64,000 nt of DNA. Origin: Nautilus pompilius. Taxonomy: Eukaryota; Mollusca; Cephalopoda; Nautilida; Nautilidae. The stretch's first letter is position 1. Every line of letters starts with the position of its first letter. The DNA is taken from contig JACATO010000598.1 in assembly GCA_018389105.1 (NCBI GenBank), forward strand, positions 186,001-250,000, given 5' to 3'. The notes under the pieces are model-generated. The model saw only the letters and a program-made list of their open reading frames with translations. It made no database searches and was not told where the DNA came from. The translations under genes were made by a program, and so were the position numbers. Shown one piece after another: positions 25,125 through 36,763 of this stretch.

Positions 25125-25424
25125 CTACAAATGTGAGGAGAGAAACGATGAGAAGTTTTCAACCCACCAACAATGCAGAATTTAAGCATTGCCCTTTTTT
25201 TCATAAATTAATAATGATAAAAAACAAATATATCATTAACATGCAATAATGACAATGAATCGATCAAGATGCAACAAAGGTGCTTCAGATCTCTGACCAC
25301 ATTAAATAACACAGAAAACAAATAACTCTAATAAATATATATAAAAAGCTAAAGTCAGTTAATTAAGCTCAAATTATTCTTAAAAAATAATAATTAATAA
25401 TCTGAAAAATACAGATAAAACCCT

Positions 25425-25770
25425 TGGGTAATGAAGTTAGCTCAATGGTAGTGCACTAACTCATTGTGGCAAATATGTCTGGTTCTAAACAAACAATTGT
25501 TTGATGACAAGGTTTACTTTCCACTTATCTACAAGCTTGCTAGATAAGTTTAACCTAGGGTGTCTGATTTTCTGCCATTTAATATCAGAGTATTAACAGG
25601 TTCCTTAATTGGGGTAGGGGTGCCACTGAAGTCTGGCTAGCCACTGCTAGCATTGCCATAAACCTCCTTTTCCACCCTGCCAGCACTCCAGATTCTGCCA
25701 AGAGTAATCAGGTGTGTGTCAATAACAAATTTCTGCCTATCTGTAGAGATTCCTTCAATCATTCATACAC
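25425..25770 (+). repeat. tRNA-derived SINE candidate
   Basis: The 5' part reads like a decayed tRNA: TTAGCTCAATGGTAG (25437-25451) matches the Pol III A box and D-arm, and GGTTCTAAAC (25480-25489), about 40 bases on, resembles a B box (GGTTCGAANC). It is followed by a GC-richer tRNA-unrelated body (about 25550-25740). As an intact tRNA it fails: the acceptor and T arms do not pair and the variable spacing is off. A tRNA-derived SINE is the better reading. Confidence 0.45.
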
Positions 25771-28700
25771 TATATCAATATGCTTGGTTAAGTAAATAAT
25801 TTTTAAAGATGAATATCTTAGTTATTTGTACATGAATTGTGTCTTTTTATTATAAATAACTTGTTCCTTCAGAAAAGAACAAACATCGTTATGTACAGGT
25901 AATGAGTCTCTCGGCAAATAACTGTCCTATATTTCATCACAATTAATGTTAAAGAAATGAAGCTAAAGGGTGATTTTATATTTAAAAAAAAATCAAAATC
26001 CTTTCTCACTCAGGTCAGCCAAAAATGGCCAAGCACTGTTGATTTATTTAATGACCATATTATCAGTTACTGTAAATATTTATATCACTTTGTTCCTCTG
26101 CAAGTGAGTTTACTTGTAAATTACCATCATAAACCATGTCTATTACTTAGTTTATTTACTTGAAATATGATAGAAGGATCAATTTTTAGATTCAAAGTAA
26201 TATGGAGGTTTTGACTGTCATACTTTGAATCTCTCCTCATTTAGCTGGTCAGACAGCAATACAAAGACATTGAATGCGTCAGTGGAAAGCCACAACAGTG
26301 GCAAGAGCAGCAAGTCATCAAATGCAGTTTGAGCCATCCGCAGCTGATCAATGTGTCAGTATTTTCGCATGAGGTCAGCAATACAAGGCCAGTCAATTTC
26401 TTCTACAAGATTATACCAGAAAATTTCTTCCACTACATGGCTGTGGGAAGTCTAACTACTACACTACATAAACTCAGAAAGGGGGGGAGGTAAAGCTGAC
26501 AACACCTGGATGAACATCCTCAGGGAGAAGAAAAAAGCATCTGTAGCAAAAAACACCTAATTTTCCCCCATTCATTAAGGATTATTGGAACAAGGGCAAC
26601 AGACTTAGTGGCAAAAGTAATGACAAAAAGATTCAAGACAATGAGTCAGTAATGGCACCTCTGTGACAAAAGTCTGGTGAGCAATTTTGCAGTTGAGTTT
26701 CTGCACTATAAATAAAATTTCTCCTTTTCATTTTGATCACTAAACTGGGTTAAATCATTATTGCTATTTGGGTCATTCCTAGACCTTTTAATGTTTTTTT
26801 TTACAATAATTTTAATCAAGTAGGTGCATTTTGTGCAGCAATCTTGGAAATTGTTGAAGCTAAGTTTGCGTTAATTTCTTTTTTGTACATTATTACCAAA
26901 AACACTCAATCCAAAAGAATAATTGCAGTTGCAACAAAGTTATGTTCTCTGTAATATAATAATTATTAGGGACACATGCAAAAATAAGAAACCAAGTTTA
27001 AAAATTCAGGACAATAGAGTTCATCATCTGATTTCCACATCTGTGAATGATGCACCACTGTCTGAAGAGGGTTCCAGAAAGTCAGCATTGGTATGTCCAT
27101 ATTTCCCACAGAGTTAAGACAAGTACTGGAATATGCAACCAACCTTGTTGCAGTGTTATAACAAGATCCTAATCCCAAGTTCGTAAACATGCTTGCTGGA
27201 GGTTAAGATAAAGTAATTCTTAAAACCTTCTTGATGTTGCATAATACTAGTATAATCTTGTCAAATTGGAGTAAAACCCTAAATTATGAAAATAAATGAA
27301 TTTTTGCTGATTTTATAATCTAACAAAGCAAAAAAAGGAAAATAGAATATGAAAAAATATTCAAAGAAAGAAATCAATAATGTAAACAGAATGTTTTCAA
27401 CTGCATAGACCTTGTTATAACTGGAGAAGTCTTTCCAACCTTGTGCCTTAAAAATAAGCTAACATAAAATTCAATTATTCTTTGTTAATTATACCAGTGA
27501 TATGTATAATAACAAAATAGTCTTAATTGTTCAAAACATTCGATTTTTTTTTTATATAAATGGAGATATGAACAATTTCTTTGTCAGGTTTTTGTTCAAT
27601 TCATTATGATTAAATTTAATATTTCATCTAGAATTTTGCCACAAGTTAATCAGGAATCAGGTAGAGAGACAGTTGTGAATTTCAAAAACACTTCTCTAGA
27701 CAGTAGAGAGTTCATTCAAATTTTTAAATCTGCCTGCAGTACTGCTATAGGCTTTTTTTCAATCATGGAAGCTTCTGAATTGCCAAAGATCAGTTGTGAT
27801 ATGGAACTTTAAATCATTTAAATAAGGATGCTTCAGAGAAATGCTTAAATTGTGTCAAACCCAAAAAGTTAGATCTAAAGGTTCAGATGAGATTTTTGAA
27901 TAATGTCATACGATGTTTCATTATAGAACAATGCCTTACCTACTGGATTTATAACAAGAATATCAATATCATTCACAATGTACATGAGGGTACTGTTCCA
28001 TCTGATAAAGTTTCTGAGCAGCCATCCACAAACCACAAAATCCCCATCACCAAATCAGTTTCACTGAATACACAAATGGCTTATTTATTTAACAGAACAC
28101 TTGTTAAAAAAAAAACAGTTAGCATAAAATACAAGAGGTACACGCTATGGAGGTAAGATTGGCACCTTTACAGATGTGAAAACTGACAGATAGTCAGTCT
28201 GTGGGGCCATTTGAGAGTTTCAATGACTACAACGATATGGAAATTTCCATGTTTCGAGTTAAGCTAATTGAGCATAATTAGTCGAAAGCTAAAAAATTTG
28301 CTGTTGACTGATCCAGTAGTCAACCCCTCAACAGATTTCATGCTCCAATGTAGCTTGTAACATTTTGTGACCAACTTCTACTTTCTTCATTCAAACATTA
28401 TATACATTGGGTGTTGTTTCTCTTCAAAGGTCAGACATCTTGCTGTACCAGCAACATATGTTCAAATGATACACATACCTCACAAGAAATAATATTACAG
28501 ACTCATTTGCATAGAAATTTAAATGAACAGTTTCTGCTGAACTATTATCTTATTAACGTAACTCTAAAGTATAAAATTCACAGGCTTTTAGCAACAAAAA
28601 TTCTAACCCCATTATTTTGAATAGCTAAGACACTCACCAGTTCATAGCCTATTAACTATTTTTTTTTTAAATCAGTTATAGATTGAATGTAAATTCTTCT

Positions 28701-28829
28701 GAATATAGTATGGCTTAAAAAGCACTTTTTCTGAAAGATAATCAGATCTAAATTTTTTCTTCTAGCAGTTCAAATATTATAAATCAACAAGTGATGAATA
28801 GTAAATTGTAGTTAGTACAGTCTGAATCT
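25771..28829. other. noncoding DNA, no supported gene
   Basis: Short open frames (25957-26163, 27606-27812, 27887-28156 and 28411-28620) have no recognisable motif or flanking splice pair. The stretch 26240-26740 is slightly GC-richer. One reading (SNTRPVNFFYKIIPENFF) vaguely recalls the N-terminal part of piggyBac transposases, but without catalytic motifs this is not called. Confidence 0.4.
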
Positions 28830-29720
28830 ACAGTATTGTGCAAATTAATGTGAACATGAAACAAATGTGATTTTTCACAGTTTTTTTTAATGAAAAACAA
28901 TGAAAGCTTAAATATTTATTTTTTTTTATCAATAAGCAATTATGATGTACATTGTTGCATCAACTTTTGATATTGTACTTGCCATTGCCTAAGTTACTAT
29001 ATTCTTGTCAGTCATCAGAGTCAGCCTTGTGAAATCTGTTCTTTTTTGTGTTTAAGAGTTGACTATGGATATCAAGTCAAGGGAAAAAACTAAAATAAAC
29101 ACACCTCTTTCTCAGAAAATTTGCTGCTGAAGTCAAAGTCAATGTGGGAACAGCCAATAAGATTATTAAGGGAAAAACCACAGGCTCTGTATCCATCAAG
29201 GAAAGGGAAATGCAGAAGAAAATGAACACCACCACCACCACTCAGACATGATGCAGAATTAATACAAATGAGCAAGCGGGATCACAGAAAAACTAGTGAC
29301 ATGTTTAAAGATACTTAAAGACACCACTGCTTTAAGTGGGCCAAGAAACCTATCAAAAAAACAAAACAATTGAAAACAAAAGGATGGATGACAAAATGCT
29401 ATGCTTGGAGAAATTCAATGGTTGATCAAAAGACGACTGGTGCAATGTGTTATTTTCAGACGAGTAATTCTCTTGTTCAAGGGTTGTTTTTCTACACAAG
29501 TGTGCCTATGCAAGGCATGATGAATAGTAAGAAATACACTGTGTCAAATCAAATCTGCTGAAAATATCCACAAGCATTGTTTTCTAAAAGGACGTGGGAT
29601 CCATGCCATACATCAAACTGTGTTACAGAATACTTCAAGATAAAAGATGTCAACTGTTTAGATTGACCAGGAAAATCACCAGATTTAAAGCCAATCAGAA
29701 CATTAAAGCTAAAGGTGGTC
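28830..29720 (+). mobile_element. Tc1-like element, decayed, with left terminus
   Basis: The left end TACAGTATTGTGCAAATTAA (28829-28848) has the CAGTATTGTGCAAA form typical of Tc1-family inverted repeats. Downstream, 29318-29400 reads AKKPIKKTKQ...KTKGWMTKCY, then CYFQTSNSLVQG, a degenerate version of the Tc1 ...R..WA..H..W...F.DES.F block. About 29665-29700 gives D-stop-PGKSPDLKPIR, the third catalytic motif DWP..SPDLNPIE with a stop replacing Trp. The middle D-containing motif is not recognisable. An inverted right end is missing; instead a direct copy of the left terminus occurs at 29813-29831. Confidence 0.55.
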
Positions 29721-29859
29721 ATGTCGGGTATTAAGGTTTAATCCAGCCTTCAAAATACATGCTGTTTACTAACTCTTTTTCATCCTGTTCACATCACTTT
29801 GTTATGGATATTACAGTATTGTCCAAATTAAAGATTTAATGAAGCTAGTTCTCATAATA

Positions 29860-30068
29860 CAGTAAAACCTCGATTTAATGGAGCATCCTTTAATGCTGGG
29901 AGTCAGTTAAAATCCAGATGCTCTGCTGTTTAGATATACATGCCAAAAGGCACCCAAGCAAAAAAGCATTTTGTACAGCTCAATATGGACCTTTGTTGGG
30001 CGAACCAGTGTTCATTGCTTCCGAAGATCATTGAATTGAGGGAGTCCATTAAAATCAAGGTTTTACTG
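29860..30068. mobile_element. 209-bp Tigger-type MITE with TA duplication
   Basis: The left end CAGTAAAACCTCGATTTAAT and the reverse-complemented right end CAGTAAAACCTTGATTTTAA match at 18 of 20 positions. Both are flanked by TA (29858-29859 and 30069-30070), as expected for pogo/Tigger elements. There is no coding capacity. Size, TIR sequence and TSD together support a miniature inverted-repeat transposable element. Confidence 0.85.
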
Positions 30069-30747
30069 TAAAACCTTTAGTCTCCATAAAAAGTAATTAA
30101 GCAGTTTGAGAACAAAGTGCATAGCTTTTTTTAATAAATAGTTAAGAAAACCCTAACACATTTAAAGTAAATTTTCTAATAATCAAGGTCAAACTTTCTG
30201 AATGATTTCAGAGTGTTATTATATTTTGAAGCTTTTACAATCTGCATTTAAGTCAGGCAAAGTAGGTTTATTCTATCTGCAAAGGCTCATCTATTAATCA
30301 CATAGCTGAAACTTGATACATTGACAAAATCTTAATTTCCAAGGTGAATAACGCCTAGAAACGGTCTTTCTTAGAGCATTTTCACAAAAAACTAATACCT
30401 ATATCTATTTATCTTACTTTCAACCCAGAGATTTATTAAAATTTTAAAAATAATTTGATGTACATAACTCAGACCTTTTATATATATATATATATAAATG
30501 AATTTTAAAAATGGTGATGAAATGCATGCAAAATATTAATAAATATCCACAAATACCAAAATGCATTATCAGTGTAACAGAAGAAAACTGACAAACAATT
30601 TGCTTTAAAAAAATAATAATCAATAATCATGTTTGAAAAGATTTCAATTATATACACATTTTTGTTTTCATTATAACAAATTGTATAAACAAAACATTTT
30701 CAGGAAGGAATGTTCTAACTACTTAAGCTTTCACCAACTTTACTTAC

Positions 30748-30789
30748 CTGAAGTAGAGATCACAACAGCAGCACTTTTAACTATAGCCC
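30748..30789 (-). CDS. candidate 42-nt microexon
   Basis: On the minus strand a pyrimidine-rich acceptor (tttttctttattttag) is followed by 42 bases and a strong donor (TTCAG|GTAAGTAAAG). Only one frame is open, giving AIVKSAAVVISTS with phase 1 at both ends. Length divisible by three and two good splice signals make a real exon possible, but the parent gene is not identified. The exit phase is formally compatible with the frame of the exon at 25124. That may be chance. Confidence 0.3.
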
Positions 30790-32179
30790 CTAAAATAAAG
30801 AAAAACCTTTATGTAACAGTATTCATTTACAGATTTGTAAACCTATTTACAGAAATACACACAATTTTTTTTTTTTTTTCCAAGATAAACCTCTCTGCAT
30901 TTAGGTAAGGATTCAACAGATACAGTAAATCCCAAGACCTTGTTGACTGAGAAAAGTTTGGAACTTACTGCCTTCAGTGTCACTGGTCTGTTGCTTAAGC
31001 AAAATAAATTTAATGTTAGAGAGTTAAAGCCAGCATTTGTACACTGCTGACAAATTGAAAAGTTGTAATGTTGCAGAACTTTCTTCCCAGGTTCCTAGGA
31101 CAACTTCATTACAATTGTTTTTGCCTGGTACATTGTTGTTGTTGTTCAGCCAAGATGAAATTGCTTCAGTCATTGGGTAATTCAGATTAATACAAAACAT
31201 TTCCATCTACAACTCAGAAGCTGCTTCAGTATAAATTTTATTATAGCATGTCAAGTATTATTTAAAAAATTGTAAACATAATCCAAATAGAAGACAGAAG
31301 CTTCAGGAAATAGTAAAAAAAAAAAAAAGAAAAAAGAATTGTTTAATCTGAAATCACAACAGATTAAGATCACACTGAAAGTTACACATGCACACACCCA
31401 CCAAATTTTTAAAAATCATTAAGTTTATCTAAAAATATTCTGCTTTCAAGATTCTGTGTATTTGTCAATTTAAATCCAAAGATATACATAATAATTTCAG
31501 AAAATCATTTTCAAATGTGCCAAGAAATAAATTCAATACACATTATCATATGTATATATTTAAAGGTAAGTATAATCAACTTAACAGACAAACAAAAGCT
31601 AGCGTAATTTCAGAAAGTGGATAAACGAGGGTAGATAATAGTTTAAACCCAAGATATAAACCTTCATCTTATTTTCAAGAAATGCTTTTATAGCTGGGAA
31701 CATGTACAATTCCATAATTATTTTAGACTATAATCAAGTACTTATAAAATCAAAAATTGTGCCTTATTACATGTTCACAAGGTTAATGGATATGCAGAGA
31801 GAAGTGACAGACAAGCAAATGAAGTAAATTTTCAAAATAGTATGTCTTTAAACAGGAAAATAACATGCTAACTTAACAAAATAACTAAGTTTTCAGGTAG
31901 TTATGAAAATAATGTTTCTGTAAATTGTGGAAAAACAGCTTTCACAGATTAATTTTATAAAAAAATATCAGACCATAAATGCTTTTTTAAAATAAATCTG
32001 ATTACAATAAAAACTTAGTTTAATTATTCTTATTTAGTTTATATGAAGTTATCTGCAATCTGAAGAATTTTAAAAATTAATTTAATAGTAACAATGTCTA
32101 CTAAAAATTATGAATTTTCTTGATTGTGTAATTTCATGATTTTCTGTCATTGTCACTTTAAAACATTTACTTATTTATA
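30790..32179. other. noncoding DNA, nothing recognised
   Basis: AT-rich with poly-A tracts (for example 31317-31328). No supported exon, RNA gene or element terminus was seen. A 60-codon minus-strand frame at 31024-31206 contains an Asn run encoded by a GTT microsatellite and is not convincing. Confidence 0.45.
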
Positions 32180-32419
32180 CGGGTGTGGGATCCAAAATCC
32201 AGCATCCCACTATCCAGAATGCTCCGAAAACCGGCTACTCAAGCCATGGGTAAAAATTTGAAATGCAGACCAGTAGTTCATAGACCTGCTGCTGTGCTTG
32301 GGTGGTACCACCACTTCCTGCATCAGTGAGACACAGCATCCTATGTAAACAAGTCTCTCTTCATAATTCCAGAGAATTTACACTGCAAATTCAGCTCTGG
32401 TTATCTCTAAACAATGTCT

Positions 32420-33700
32420 TCAAGGCCTGCAAAACATCCCCTGGCTGGCAAGAGTCCAAGAGAAAGCGTTTGTCACTAAGTATTAGGTAGAAAGTTGAGT
32501 TATTGCAGTGTCTTGATAAAGAACTGTCAGTGAAAAGTTTGAGTAAGGAATATGGTGTTGGTACTTCTTCTATCTATGATTTAAAGAAACAGAAAGAGAG
32601 GTTACTTAAATTATATGGTGATAAGGATTTACCCAAGTTAATGGATAAAGGAAAACACTAGCAGGAGAAGAATATTAGCACTGACAAAGTGTTAATAGAA
32701 TGGATATAGCAGTGTTGGAGTGAAAAATACTCAATATCTTGCTTCCTTAGCATGGCTCAAACAAAAATATTTTATGAGTTAGGCATACAAACACCATGTG
32801 AGTATTCATCAGGATGGTATGGTAAATTCAAGTTCACAAAATTAGTTACTGACAAAGTTTTAACAGCAAACAGGTGTGGTACAATGCTAAAGAGACATTA
32901 TATTGGAGGTGTGTTCCAAGATAGATAGTTGTAGCATCAGAGGAGTCAGTACCAAGTGGATTCAAAAATTCAAAGGAATGAGTAACTATACTGGGAAGTA
33001 CCAATGCTATGGGAACTCAAAAAACAAAATTGCTTGTTATTGGTATAAGCAAGAACCCAAGAGCTTCCCAAAATATCAATGTTTTCCCAGTTATTTACAG
33101 AGCTAATAAGCAGGCATGGATCACCAAACAAATATTCCTTGCTTGGTTTGAGTACTATTTTGTTCCTGAGGCTAGGGCAGATCCTAGGGAGGCAGAGCTT
33201 CCCAATGATACCAAGATTATGTTACTCCTAGATAAATGTTCAGCCCATCCCAATGCACATCTCATCATCAAAGCTAATGTCTTTGTGCATTTGTCACCCA
33301 ACTATACATCCATTATCCAGCCATTAGATCAAGGAATTCCATGAGCATTCAGAGTGAATTTTTACATAAAATTCTCACAACATACAATAAAAGTTTTGGG
33401 AATTAAGGAATCTAATGTCAAAGATGAATCTGGAGCACAAATGACTGGGACTGGAGCAAAACACATTGATACATGGATGGTACAACTTGTGGTCATCTAC
33501 ATTGTTCTTAAAAGACAATGAAAACCTAGAACCTGATTTTTGTGGTTTGCTTGTATCAGGGAAGAAAATTGTCGTGGATTTAATGAAATATGCAAACACA
33601 TTGTCATGTGAGGAAACCAAGATTTTAGAAAGCTGTTGAGGAATGCTTGAATATTGACAATGATACTCATGTAACCCTCCACCTTAGACAATTAAATGTG
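32420..33700 (+). pseudogene. pogo/Tigger transposase of element A, broken
   Basis: The domain order is that of CENP-B-like transposases. An N-terminal helix-turn-helix spans about 32440-32640 (RKRLSLSIR, then SVKSLSKEYGVGTSSIYDLK and QKERLLKLYG). A second helical DNA-binding domain follows (LIEW...SISCFLSMAQTKIFYELG, 32690-32790). The DDE core includes KTKLLVIGISKNPRA (33020-33064), IMLLLDKCSAHPNAH (33209-33255, second catalytic Asp present) and VHLSPNYTSIIQPLDQGI (33287-33340, third Asp present). The segment around the first Asp (about 32900-33000) is garbled. Stops occur at several places, for example 32484-32486 and 32659-32661, with at least one frameshift near 33000. The acidic C-terminal tail continues past the MITE at 33734-34162. 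Confidence 0.75.
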
Positions 33701-33733
33701 TGATATGGTAATAAACGATACTAAAGACAATTA

Positions 33734-34162
33734 AAGGGTGAGAATCCCTCATCTGAAATCCTTGGGGGCCAAATGTGTTTCGGATTTCAGAATATAGATA
33801 TACTGGCATAATCTGGTAGCTCACCCACTGGGCACAAGTTCATTTACAACATTATAACTGCATATGGATACATACGGCCTACAGGTGGTTTTATGCAATA
33901 TTTTAAAATCATTTTGTGCATGAAGCCATAAGAAAAAGATGTACATTTAACCATCAGAAAGGTAAGCTATCACTACGGTAGGCCTACCAGTACCATAGGG
34001 GCATTTGCAGGCCTTTTCAATATTTTCAGAGTATATTCACACCAACAACAAAGCAAAGAAAAAGAACAAAAATTACAGTGAGTAATGTGCATATGTGAAG
34101 TGTGCGTGTCAGAACCTACGCGTCTCAGTTTACAGAATTTTGGATAAGGGATTCTCAACCAG
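33734..34162. mobile_element. 429-bp Tigger-type MITE nested in element A
   Basis: The left end AAGGGTGAGAATCCC and the reverse-complemented right end CTGGTTGAGAATCCC match over 12 of 15 positions. TA flanks both ends (33732-33733 and 34163-34164). The interior (TTGTGCATGAAGCCATAAG..., ACCATCAGAAAGGTAAGC) strongly resembles non-autonomous Tigger relatives I know from mammals. Removing it plus one TA restores the element A sequence ACAAT-TA-TAGTGATG, which aligns with ACAAT-GA-TAGTGATG in element B near 41600. Confidence 0.85.
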
Positions 34163-34442
34163 TATAGTGATGATGATTATGATGGCAGTACTGAGGTAGA
34201 GGAAATAATTTCTATTGACAGGATATGTATTATAGAGGAAATGATTTGTGGAATGGAGCGAAAGAGCTTAATTTCAGAGCATCACTGTGTCTGTACAAAA
34301 TTCAAAAAATATTTTCTTTATTTTTCCAAGTTCTTTTTATGAGTTATAGTTACATTCTAGGGCATGCACCCCAAAATCTGGAAAACCCCAAAATGTGGTT
34401 ACTTCAGATCCAAAGTGAGCCAGATTTGGGATCCTACACCTG

Positions 34443-35460
34443 CATTACAAATTATTCTTAGTAGTAAACAACACACTTGGCTGAAAATTCTGTTTTTAAA
34501 ACAAAACAAATGACAATGATAATTAAGATTTCAATAAAATGTTGCCAGTGTATATTAGAAGACAAAAAAAAAAAAAAAAGTGGTTTACTGTATTTTAAAA
34601 AAAAAAACAACACACAAAAACAAACGAGGAAATTTAACCAGTTTCACAACCCCCCCCATTAAAATTTGGTGGTTTGTCAGCTATTATTATGACCCTAATC
34701 TCTCTCTGGCAGCTTGGCAATATTTTACCAGATAGAAATATTGGCAATGCTGAACAATCTCCAACCAATTTACCAGTTTGAACCAAATAAATAATCAAAA
34801 AGATCAATTTGCAGTTCTAAATTTCTTTGATTGTCATGGAAACTTGTGTTTAACTCAAAGCTTGTTTTTAATGTTATTACCTTAATATTGGCTAAATACA
34901 AGCTGCTATTAAGTATTTCACATGTAAAATTATTTCAGTAATGCTGCGCAAGGAATTTTATTTTTGTGCAAGCTACTGTGAATCAATACCAACAAAATGC
35001 ACAGGCAGATTAACTTTTTTCCTTTGAATTTTAAACACGTTCATGGTCTTAAACTAAAATCTGATAGTCCAATATTATGCAACTGATTCTTTCCTCTTCT
35101 ATAGTAATGTGACTGTACCTGATATTTAGCAGTATAATGCTTACCCAACACAAGACCAATAAGCTATCTTAAAACAGATCAGTAAGTATCTTTGACTAGC
35201 TTCAGATTTCCTTATCTCAATCCTATCAAGCATGTCCAGTAGTTTCCCTACAGTAATGGATTAGCATTACTGTAGCCAAGACACACTACATATGCCACAT
35301 TAAAACTTTATGGATATTCCACAGGAAGAGATCATTTCATGTTGTCAAAGGTATAAATGTTAAACTTATAAATGCACTGCTGTTATGTTATCAAGGATTT
35401 TCAGTAATTTTCCAGTTTTGACCAACTCCCTCATCCTAATGTCAGTCCACACACACACAC
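34443..35460. other. noncoding DNA, nothing recognised
   Basis: AT-rich, with a poly-A tract (34564-34579) and a short C run (about 34651). No supported gene. A CA microsatellite (about 35448-35462) abuts the mariner that follows. Confidence 0.45.
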
Positions 35461-35462
35461 AC

Positions 35463-36757
35463 AAAAAGAAACCAAACTTTTAAAAAAGCGCATGCTCACG
35501 ACTGCAGTGCTGTGTATTGGTGACCTTGACCTTCAGTCTAATAATAGCCACATCACGCCACATCAGTTAGTCATTGATCTACACACGCTAGAGTAAACGT
35601 ATGTTTAGTGCACTTGGCAATTTGTCAAAAGTTTAACAATAAAGGATCTTGAAGAGCAACGTGTTTATGTGAAATTCTGTTTCAAATTGGGAAAAACTTT
35701 TACGGAGACTTTTTTAACGTTGCAACAGGCCTATGGGGAGGATTGTTTGAGCCGTACGCGATGTCACAAGTGGTATCAGCGTTTCAAATTGGGAAGAATA
35801 TCCACCAAAGACAATCACAAATCTGGATGACTTTCCACGACAACGGATGACGATCACATCGAGAAAGTGTGTGCTGTGATCCATGGAAATCGTCGCCTGA
35901 CTGTCCGTGAAGTTTCCGAAGAAGTAGGTATCTGTAAAGGTTCGTGCCACATGATTTTAAAAGAAAAATTGAACATGCATCGTGTAGCTGCAAAATTTGC
36001 GCCACATCTGCTGACAGATGAACAAAAAGAGAACCGAGTCACAATCAATCAGGAGCTCTTTGATCATTCGAATGCTGATGAAAGCTTTCTGAAAAGTGTC
36101 ATAACAGGTAATGAAATGTAGGTGTACGGCTACGATGTTGAAACAAAAAGGCAGTTGTTGCAGTGGGTTGGATCATCATCGCCACAACCAAAAAAAAGCA
36201 CATCAGAATTGCTCAAATGTGAAGGTGATGTTGATCATCTTTTTGATTGGAAGGGCATTGTTCATCACGAGTTTGTTCCATGTGGTCAGCCGATCAATAA
36301 AGAGTTTTATTTGGATATCCTGAGGCGGTTGAGGGAGGCAGTGCGAAGGAGGCAGCTCGAGGTAAGGAAAAACAAAACCTGGATGCTGCACCACGATAAT
36401 GCACCTGCTCACGCGTCACTCCTTATCCGTTACTTTTTGGCAAGGCACCAGATGACTCTCGTCCCACAGCCGCCCTACTCTCTGGATTTGGGCCCGTGGA
36501 CTTTTTTTTTTGTTCCCAAAGTTGAAATCCACCCGAAAGGTCACCAATTCAGACGAAAGAAGAGATTGAAGAAAATTCGCTACAAGAACTGCGCACTATC
36601 GCTGAAAACACGTTCCAAACTGGAAAAACCGTTGGGAGCGGTGTATCAACAGTGGAGGGAACTATTTTGAAGGAGACAAATCCGATTAAATTGTAAGTAA
36701 AGCAATAAATTTGTTTTTTTTTTAAAAAGTTTGGTTTCTTTTTGGACAGACCTCGTG
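35463..36757 (+). mobile_element. mariner element 1, left TIR tip lost
   Basis: The right terminus, reverse-complemented, begins CACGAGGTCTGTCC and continues AAAAAGAAACCAAACTTTTT, flanked by TA (36758-36759). On the left only the inner part, AAAAAGAAACCAAACTTTTA, remains (35463 onwards). The first 14 bases of the TIR are replaced by a CA microsatellite. Length without the missing tip is about 1.3 kb, normal for mariner. The enclosed transposase gene is on the plus strand. Confidence 0.82.
35643..36690 (+). pseudogene. mariner transposase, broken
   Basis: The product is about 345 residues long, normal for mariner. Recognisable in order are an N-terminal helix-turn-helix region (EQRVYVKFCFKLGKTFTETF), the second HTH and linker (GNRRLTVREVSEEVGICKGS, RVAAKFAPHLLTDEQKENR), the first catalytic motif as ITGNEM-stop-VYGYD, HHEFVPCGQPINKEFYLD, the second catalytic motif MLHHDNAPAHASL, and the third in QPPYSLDLGPWTFF. 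Family consensus is TGDETWVYGYD, so the first catalytic Asp is Asn here and Trp is a stop (36118-36120). Another stop is at 35828-35830 (KSG-stop). A frame change around 36195-36240 garbles the KVM..FFD block. It cannot encode active transposase. Confidence 0.82.
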
Positions 36758-36763
36758 TACATG

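Larger units (their letters stand above)
32180..34442 (+). mobile_element. pogo/Tigger element A, with a nested MITE
   Basis: The left terminus CGGGTGTGGGATCC (32180) and the reverse-complemented right terminus CAGGTGTAGGATCC (34442) are inverted repeats that continue into AAAATCCAGC / CAAATCTGGC. TA precedes the left end; the right flank reads CA, apparently a decayed TA. Inside lies a broken pogo/Tigger transposase gene (32420-33700). A second copy of the same family at 41318-42119 confirms both termini and interior arms. The element is 2.26 kb, of which 429 bp plus a TA are a later insertion. Confidence 0.8.

Noticed and set aside
24990..25130. Protein-like alternative frame (LLCEHAKEEEATWQGLAEVL) over the first SLC35C2-like exon
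   Set aside because: The other frame continues into the conserved FYNK block and joins exon 2 in phase. This frame has no donor that leads anywhere and no recognised family.
26240..26740. Possible piggyBac remnant
   Set aside because: The resemblance is limited to a loose aromatic pattern. No catalytic Asp motifs or TTAA-flanked ends were found.
35145..35163. 19-base minus-strand segment reading LIGLVL with a GTAAGC donor, phase-compatible with neighbouring candidate microexons
   Set aside because: Too short and with a weak pyrimidine tract. Linking it to the other candidates would be pattern-chasing.
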